DNA from: Ruminococcus_C sp963590855
GTDB taxonomy: Bacteria; Bacillota; Clostridia; Oscillospirales; Ruminococcaceae
Length of the DNA stretch: 64,000 nt
Assembly (NCBI GenBank): GCA_963590855.1
Contig: CAVAQT010000007.1
Location: 1 to 64,000, forward strand
Direction of reading: 5' to 3'
This document shows positions 59,994 to 64,000 of the stretch, piece after piece. The notes beneath the pieces are model-generated. The model was not told the origin of the DNA. It ran no database searches and saw only the letters and a list, made by a program, of their open reading frames with translations. The translations under genes and the position numbers were made by a program. Every line of letters begins with the position of its first letter. The first letter of the stretch is position 1.

Positions 59994-61523
59994 ATGCGCC
60001 GAAAACTGAAAAAGCTGATCAGTCTGCTGACGAGCCGCGTCGTGATTATCGGGCTTCTCATTCTGGTACAGCTGGCGTGGTTTGTGATCCTGTTTCTGCG
60101 GCTGACGCAGTATGCCACCTGGATCAATGCCGGATTTGTGGCGCTGAGTCTGCTGATTGAACTGTACATTATCAATAAGTCCGGGAATCCCTCTTATAAG
60201 ATCCTGTGGCTGCTGTTCATCGGTACATTCCCAGTGCTCGGCGGGTTGATGTATCTGCTGTTTGGGGACAAGCGTCCATCCCGAAAAATGCGGCGGCAGC
60301 TGCACCGGGGAAGACGTGTGATCGGCATCCGCCCGGGAATGGGTTGCTCTGCTGCGGCGCTTTCTGCGAGAACTGCGGAAACCGCTTTTTTCCTGGAGCG
60401 CAAAGGCTTTCCGATGTACCAGAACACCAAAGTGGACTATTATGCCGTAGCTGATGAGGCATTTCCGCATCTTTTGGAAGATCTGGAAAAGGCGAGACAT
60501 TATATTTTTATGGAATACTTCATTGTGACAGAAGGTATCATGTGGGATTCCATCAAGGCGATCCTGAAGAAAAAAGCGGCTGCCGGAGTAGAGGTGCGGT
60601 TTGTTTACGATGACCTGGGGAGCATCGGCTGCCTGCCGAAGCGGTTTCGGAAGGAACTCTCCGAAGCCGGCATCCATGTTATGGCGTTTAATCCGTTCCG
60701 TCCGGCGCTTTCGGCGGTGATGAACAATCGGAATCATCGAAAGATCACTGTGATCGACGGTTATATTGCCTACACCGGCGGTTTTAATTTAGCGGATGAG
60801 TATATTAACCGGAAGCAGCGGTTTGGTCACTGGAAAGACACAGGACTGCGGATCTACGGTGAGGCGGCATACAGCTATACGCTGATGTGCCTGGAACTGT
60901 GGAATGCATTTAACAATACCAATGACAACTGCAAAAAGTATTTGCCGTATCGGTATCATCCGGAGCCGTTCCCGACAGACGGTTTTGTGCAGCCGTATTG
61001 CAATTCGCCTTTTGAAAATGAAACACTGGCACAGGATGTCTATCTGGATCTGCTGAATCAGGCGCAAAAGTATGTATACATTTTTACCCCATACCTTGCT
61101 GTGGACGACGAGATGCAGCACGCTCTTTGCATGGCAGCGCAGCGCGGCGTGGATGTGCGTCTGGTGACACCAGGCATCCCGGATAAGCGCATTGTCTATT
61201 CCTTGACACGTTCTTATTACGAACCGCTGATTCGCGCTGGTGTGCGGATCTATGAATATTCTCCGGGCTTTATTCATGCGAAGAGTTATCTGGTGGATGA
61301 CCGGGTGGGTGTTGTGGGAACGATCAACATGGATTACCGCAGCCTGTACCTGCACATGGAGGATGCCGCGCTGCTGGTGGGGTGCAGCGCATTGGAAAAG
61401 CTAAAGATCGACTGTATGGTAACGATCGAAAAAAGCCGTCGCGTGACTTTGCAGGACTGCAAGCGCCGTCGGCACAGCCTGCTGTGGCAGGCAATTTTGC
61501 GAACCATCAGCCCACTTTTGTAA
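59994..61523 (+). CDS. cls: Cardiolipin synthase (phospholipase D type)
   Basis: Condenses phosphatidylglycerol to cardiolipin at the membrane. 509 residues from ATG at 59994: two N-terminal helices (about 12-65), then two PLD domains with the HKD motifs NHRKITVIDGYIAYTGG and FIHAKSYLVDDRVGVVGTIN. Upstream in-frame codons to 59862 run through the promoter, so that start is rejected. AGAGAGG lies about 13 nt away, a rather long spacing. Confidence 0.95.
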   Translation: MRRKLKKLISLLTSRVVIIGLLILVQLAWFVILFLRLTQYATWINAGFVALSLLIELYIINKSGNPSYKILWLLFIGTFPVLGGLMYLLFGDKRPSRKMRRQLHRGRRVIGIRPGMGCSAAALSARTAETAFFLERKGFPMYQNTKVDYYAVADEAFPHLLEDLEKARHYIFMEYFIVTEGIMWDSIKAILKKKAAAGVEVRFVYDDLGSIGCLPKRFRKELSEAGIHVMAFNPFRPALSAVMNNRNHRKITVIDGYIAYTGGFNLADEYINRKQRFGHWKDTGLRIYGEAAYSYTLMCLELWNAFNNTNDNCKKYLPYRYHPEPFPTDGFVQPYCNSPFENETLAQDVYLDLLNQAQKYVYIFTPYLAVDDEMQHALCMAAQRGVDVRLVTPGIPDKRIVYSLTRSYYEPLIRAGVRIYEYSPGFIHAKSYLVDDRVGVVGTINMDYRSLYLHMEDAALLVGCSALEKLKIDCMVTIEKSRRVTLQDCKRRRHSLLWQAILRTISPLL

Positions 61524-61533
61524 AAGATAATCC

Positions 61534-61582
61534 AAACAGCCGTAAGAACAGTTGATGAAACTGCTCTTACGGCTGTTTTTTT
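61534..61582. terminator. Terminator between cls and the S24 repressor
   Basis: AAACAGCCGTAAGA and TCTTACGGCTGTTT form the stem with a pairing inner loop (CAGTT / AACTG). A and T runs flank it, serving both converging genes. Confidence 0.88.
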
Positions 61583-61639
61583 GTAGGAAAGGTCTTTCCA
61601 TGCATCCGGCTGCGGAACAATTTCCGGAATCCATCATAT

Positions 61640-62278
61640 TTAGAATAAACTCATGAAACCAATGGCTTTTCCTAGAATACGGATGCTGTCCAATTCTTCT
61701 CCCACATAGACCAAAGGGGAGTATGCCGGGTTCTCTGCTACCAGCTGCAGCCGCGCATGCTCCTGATCGTAGTAGACACGTTTCAGTGTGGCTTCATCGT
61801 CGATGATAACTGCGGCGATCTCGCCGTTTTCGACCATGGGCTGTCGGCGAATGAAAACTGCATCACCGTCATAAATTCGTGCGCCGATCATGCTGTCGCC
61901 CCGTGCCAGCAGGCAGAAATCTGCGGAAATCTCTGCATCAGCTATGAGAAAGGTTTCGTGATCCTCCTGCGCAAAGATCGGCTCGCCGCAGGCGATCTCA
62001 CCCAGAAGCGGAAAACGCTTCAATCGAATGGGACGCAGGTTCGGATAATCTTCTAAAGAGAATGGCTGTTCCTCGGTTTCGTCATATCCCAGAAGCCAGG
62101 CTTCTTTGACTTGCAGCGCTTTGGCGATCAGCCGCAGCTTGCTTTCCTTTGGGCGGAATGCGCCGGAGCAATACTGGCTCATGGTTGAGCGGCAGATGCC
62201 GGTTTTGCTGCATAAGTCAGATTGGGTCATGTGTTTTTGCTGCATTGCCTGATGCAGCCGGTTATGAAATGTGTCCAT
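61640..62278 (-). CDS. HTH-S24 (CI/LexA-like) repressor
   Basis: A 212-residue self-cleaving-type repressor: XRE HTH at 1-65 (MTQSDLCSKTGICRSTMSQYCSG) and an S24 peptidase domain at 85-210. The cleavage pair is Cys97-Gly98 in GEIACGEPIF, the nucleophile Ser129 in ARGDSMIGARI, and Lys166 in EATLKRVYY. It is not LexA proper, whose HTH is winged. GGAGGT ribosome site. The 21 bp palindrome over its start of transcription suggests self-repression. No phage genes adjoin. Confidence 0.92.
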   Translation of the reverse strand: MDTFHNRLHQAMQQKHMTQSDLCSKTGICRSTMSQYCSGAFRPKESKLRLIAKALQVKEAWLLGYDETEEQPFSLEDYPNLRPIRLKRFPLLGEIACGEPIFAQEDHETFLIADAEISADFCLLARGDSMIGARIYDGDAVFIRRQPMVENGEIAAVIIDDEATLKRVYYDQEHARLQLVAENPAYSPLVYVGEELDSIRILGKAIGFMSLF

Positions 62279-62293
62279 TTGCGGTTACCTCCG

Positions 62294-62347
62294 TTGTTCT
62301 GTTTTTCGGAACAACTGCATTATACCACGCATTTAGGCAAAAGGCAA
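62294..62347 (-). promoter_or_regulatory. Promoter and palindromic operator of the S24 repressor
   Basis: Minus-strand promoter TTGCCT (62342-62347), 17 bp spacer, TATAAT (62319-62324). The palindrome TTGTTC-9-GAACAA (62294-62314) begins near the expected +1, the position of an autorepressor site. Confidence 0.72.
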
Positions 62348-62557
62348 GGGGATTCGTTAGATTTTTTGAAGAAAACCGACAGCTTTTCAAATTGTGCCGA
62401 AAAGCAGCTTGTTTTCTCTGTTGCAGTGATTAGTCAAAACTAACTGAAAGAATTGATTTTTCAGCAATGCGAAACAAAGCTTTCTCAAAGCGAAATGCCA
62501 AAAAAGCACCGTATTTCCGCAAATCACTTTGCAAAACACACGCTGTGTCGAAAGCTG

Positions 62558-62586
62558 TTGATTTTTTCACAAGAAAATGGTATAAT
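62558..62586 (+). promoter_or_regulatory. Upstream promoter P1 before fumC
   Basis: TTGATT (62558-62563), 17 bp spacer and TATAAT (62581-62586). The 112 bp between P1 and P2 encode no gene longer than 17 codons. The stretch 62348-62557 shows nothing else recognisable. Confidence 0.7.
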
Positions 62587-62697
62587 GCAAAATGGTGTGT
62601 CAGATACCCGTGCGGAACAATGACGGAATTTTGATGCTTGGGAGAAAGCAGGAGCATGACAGGAGTGTCTTGTTCATATAAAATTTGCGATTGTCCC

Positions 62698-62726
62698 TTG
62701 AAAAATTAGGTGGAATATGTTATAAT
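62698..62726 (+). promoter_or_regulatory. Proximal promoter P2 before fumC
   Basis: TTGAAA (62698-62703), 17 bp spacer and TATAAT (62721-62726). Transcription from it would give a leader of about 355 nt. Confidence 0.75.
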
Positions 62727-62732
62727 CTAATA

Positions 62733-63075
62733 GATAGTACATCATGCTGTTCTTTTATGCAGAAGTGACGGCTTTTGCGAAGAAAGAACAATGATTTTTC
62801 TGTCGGGGATCGCCTTCGGCGTTCCGCTTTTCGTTCGGACAGGACGGTTTGACAGCAAAAAAGCTGTGCTGTCATGCACTGGTCTGCCCTGTAGCTGTTT
62901 ATATGGGCGATCATGCTGTGCTGTGGCTTCGCAGGAGAGACTGCGGACAAGCAGCCCGTGCGGCGGACTGCAGCCAATGGCAGTGCAGCCTTTTGCCGGA
63001 CAAAAAAGCGTCTGCGCCGGTTTCGGCGTCGTATCTTCCTGCTATCGCAGCAGGGCAACACCATAATTTCAAAAT
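62733..63075 (+). ncRNA. Long GC-rich structured leader RNA of fumC
   Basis: Several stem-loops follow one another. CTGTC / GACAG (62800-62842) encloses CGCC-TTCG-GGCG-like pairing near 62810-62822. GACAGC / GCTGTC lies at about 62850-62873, CGCAG-GAGAGA-CTGCG at about 62930-62945, GCAG-CC / GG-CTGC near 62951-62971, and CGCCG-GTTT-CGGCG at about 63017-63030. This is GC-rich against the AT-rich DNA before it, and no plus-strand frame looks coding. It matches no RNA family I can recall (tmRNA, RNase P, SRP, 6S considered). A cis-regulatory RNA or a separate small RNA is inferred. Confidence 0.5.
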
Positions 63076-63088
63076 AGGAGAGATGAAC

Positions 63089-64000
63089 ATGGAGTATCGC
63101 ATTGAACATGATTCGATGGGCGAAGTAAAAGTGCCTGCCGACAAGTATTGGGCAGCTCAGACAGAGCGCAGCCACGAGAATTTCCTGATCGGTGTAGGCA
63201 TCGAGACCATGCCCCGTGAGATCACACACGCATTCGGCATCCTGAAAAAGGCTGCTGCAATGGCTAACCACAAGCTCCGCCCGGAGCGTATGACAGAGGA
63301 AAAGCTCTCTGCAATTTCCACTGCTTGTGATGAGGTGATCTCCGGAAGCCTGAACGAGCATTTTCCGCTGGTCGTATGGCAGACCGGAAGCGGCACACAG
63401 TCGAATATGAACGCGAACGAGGTTATCGCAAACCGCGGTAACGAGGTCGCTGGAAAGAAGATCCTGCATCCGAATGATGATGTTAACATGAGCCAGTCTT
63501 CCAACGATACGTTCCCCACTGCAATGCATATCTCCGCAGTTCTGGCGGTTGAGGATAAGGTTCTGCCGGCAATTGACGAATTGGTGGCAACTTTCCGCCG
63601 TCTGGAAGAAGAGCATGAAGGCATTGTAAAGAGCGGCAGAACCCATCTGCAGGATGCAACACCGATCAAGTTCTCTCAGGAGATCAGCGGATGGCGCACT
63701 TCTCTCGAGCGTGATCGCGAGATGCTCGTTTCTGCGCTGCCGTATCTGAAGACTCTGGCACTGGGCGGTACAGCTGTTGGTACCGGTCTGAATGCGCCGG
63801 AAGGCTTTGATGTAGAGGTTGCAAAGGCAGTTTCTGAACTGACCGGCAAGGAGTTTGTGACCGCTTCTAACAAGTTCCATGCTCTGACCAGCAAGGATGA
63901 GATCGTATTTGCACACGGCGCTTTGAAGGCTCTGGCAGCAGATATGATGAAGATCGCAAATGACGTGCGCTGGCTGGCAAGCGGCCCGAGAGACGGTCTG
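63089..64000 (+). CDS. fumC: Fumarate hydratase class II (5' part, cut by window end)
   Basis: Converts fumarate and malate; oxygen-stable, cytoplasmic. 304 codons are visible. The protein begins EYRIEHDSMGEVKVPADKYW, and continues with VVWQTGSGTQSNMNANEV, NMSQSSNDTFPTAMHI and SGRTHLQDATPIKFSQE (catalytic His region), all class II fumarase marks; the SS-loop signature (GSSxMPxKxNP) lies beyond the edge. ATG at 63089, 6 nt after AGGAGAG, is preferred to ATG at 63083. The related aspartase and argininosuccinate lyases fit less well. Confidence 0.93.
   Translation, partial: MEYRIEHDSMGEVKVPADKYWAAQTERSHENFLIGVGIETMPREITHAFGILKKAAAMANHKLRPERMTEEKLSAISTACDEVISGSLNEHFPLVVWQTGSGTQSNMNANEVIANRGNEVAGKKILHPNDDVNMSQSSNDTFPTAMHISAVLAVEDKVLPAIDELVATFRRLEEEHEGIVKSGRTHLQDATPIKFSQEISGWRTSLERDREMLVSALPYLKTLALGGTAVGTGLNAPEGFDVEVAKAVSELTGKEFVTASNKFHALTSKDEIVFAHGALKALAADMMKIANDVRWLASGPRDGL

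Noticed and set aside
61640..62278. LexA, or a prophage marker
   Set aside because: The HTH is XRE type, not the LexA winged helix, and no integrase, structural or lysis genes lie nearby.
62733..63075. tmRNA, RNase P, SRP or 6S RNA in the fumC leader
   Set aside because: None of the conserved sequence blocks of these RNAs that I know could be found there.
62720..63916. Minus-strand open frame of 398 codons over the fumC leader and gene
   Set aside because: The plus strand clearly encodes class II fumarase, and this frame ends in the promoter region.
1..64000. tRNA, rRNA, CRISPR arrays, insertion sequences
   Set aside because: I found no T-loop type motifs in a cloverleaf setting, no spaced repeats of CRISPR type and no transposase-like proteins in any frame.

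Overview
The window reads as chromosomal DNA of an anaerobic Gram-positive bacterium of the Clostridia, most likely a Ruminococcus-like member of the Oscillospiraceae. Supporting signs are the type III glutamine synthetase, a membrane-tethered GH9 cellulase, an Agr-type peptide signalling locus, a PheB-like ACT protein next to homoserine dehydrogenase, and the hprK-murB-rapZ-whiA-dnaE-pfkA block. Shine-Dalgarno sequences are strong, and sigma-A promoters with 16-18 bp spacers can be read before most units. I saw no tRNA, rRNA, CRISPR array, insertion sequence or prophage block. Species assignment is inference.

Layout. 1-2.7 kb: a minus-strand gene cut by the window edge, then metE. 2.7-6.5 kb: an Agr-like quorum-sensing locus, all on the minus strand. 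A LytTR regulator and sensor kinase form one unit. A second unit starts from a promoter carrying two LytTR-type direct repeats and encodes AgrB, a 45-residue AgrD and, downstream, an orphan Spo0A-C-like protein. 6.5-9.2 kb: a CobW-like GTPase and a large HTH protein of unknown role. 9.2-14.5 kb: two divergent polar amino-acid ABC transporters; the binding protein of the right-hand one is circularly permuted. 14.5-17.2 kb: GH9 cellulase. 17.7-22.1 kb: fucose operon (aldolase, mutarotase, kinase, isomerase). 22.5-24.8 kb: polysaccharide deacetylase, cobalamin adenosyltransferase, patatin.

25-36.4 kb: rpe, a GH-like membrane protein, hprK, murB, rapZ, whiA, dnaE, then pfkA and proC. 36.4-41.9 kb: two membrane proteins, rpsO, pnp, a zinc-ribbon/TM2 protein and a lipoprotein. 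42-48.3 kb: a small XRE regulator, YfhO and PIG-L proteins, and glnN with a long leader. 48.6-52 kb: ACT protein, hom and a MATE exporter. 52-59.8 kb: an alpha-galactoside unit with a divergent AraC regulator, a binding protein and two permeases, GH36 alpha-galactosidase and galactokinase. 59.9-64 kb: cardiolipin synthase, an HTH-S24 repressor, a roughly 350 nt structured leader and fumC, which runs off the right edge.

The sugar genes feed plant and host glycans (cellulose, fucose, alpha-galactosides) into glycolysis (pfkA) under likely HPr-kinase control. The Agr locus, the divergent amino-acid transporters and the nitrogen genes (glnN, hom) suggest density- and nutrient-responsive control. 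The strongest unusual signals are the permuted binding protein, the Agr locus with its overlooked AgrD and Spo0A-C partner, and the long structured leaders of fumC and glnN.
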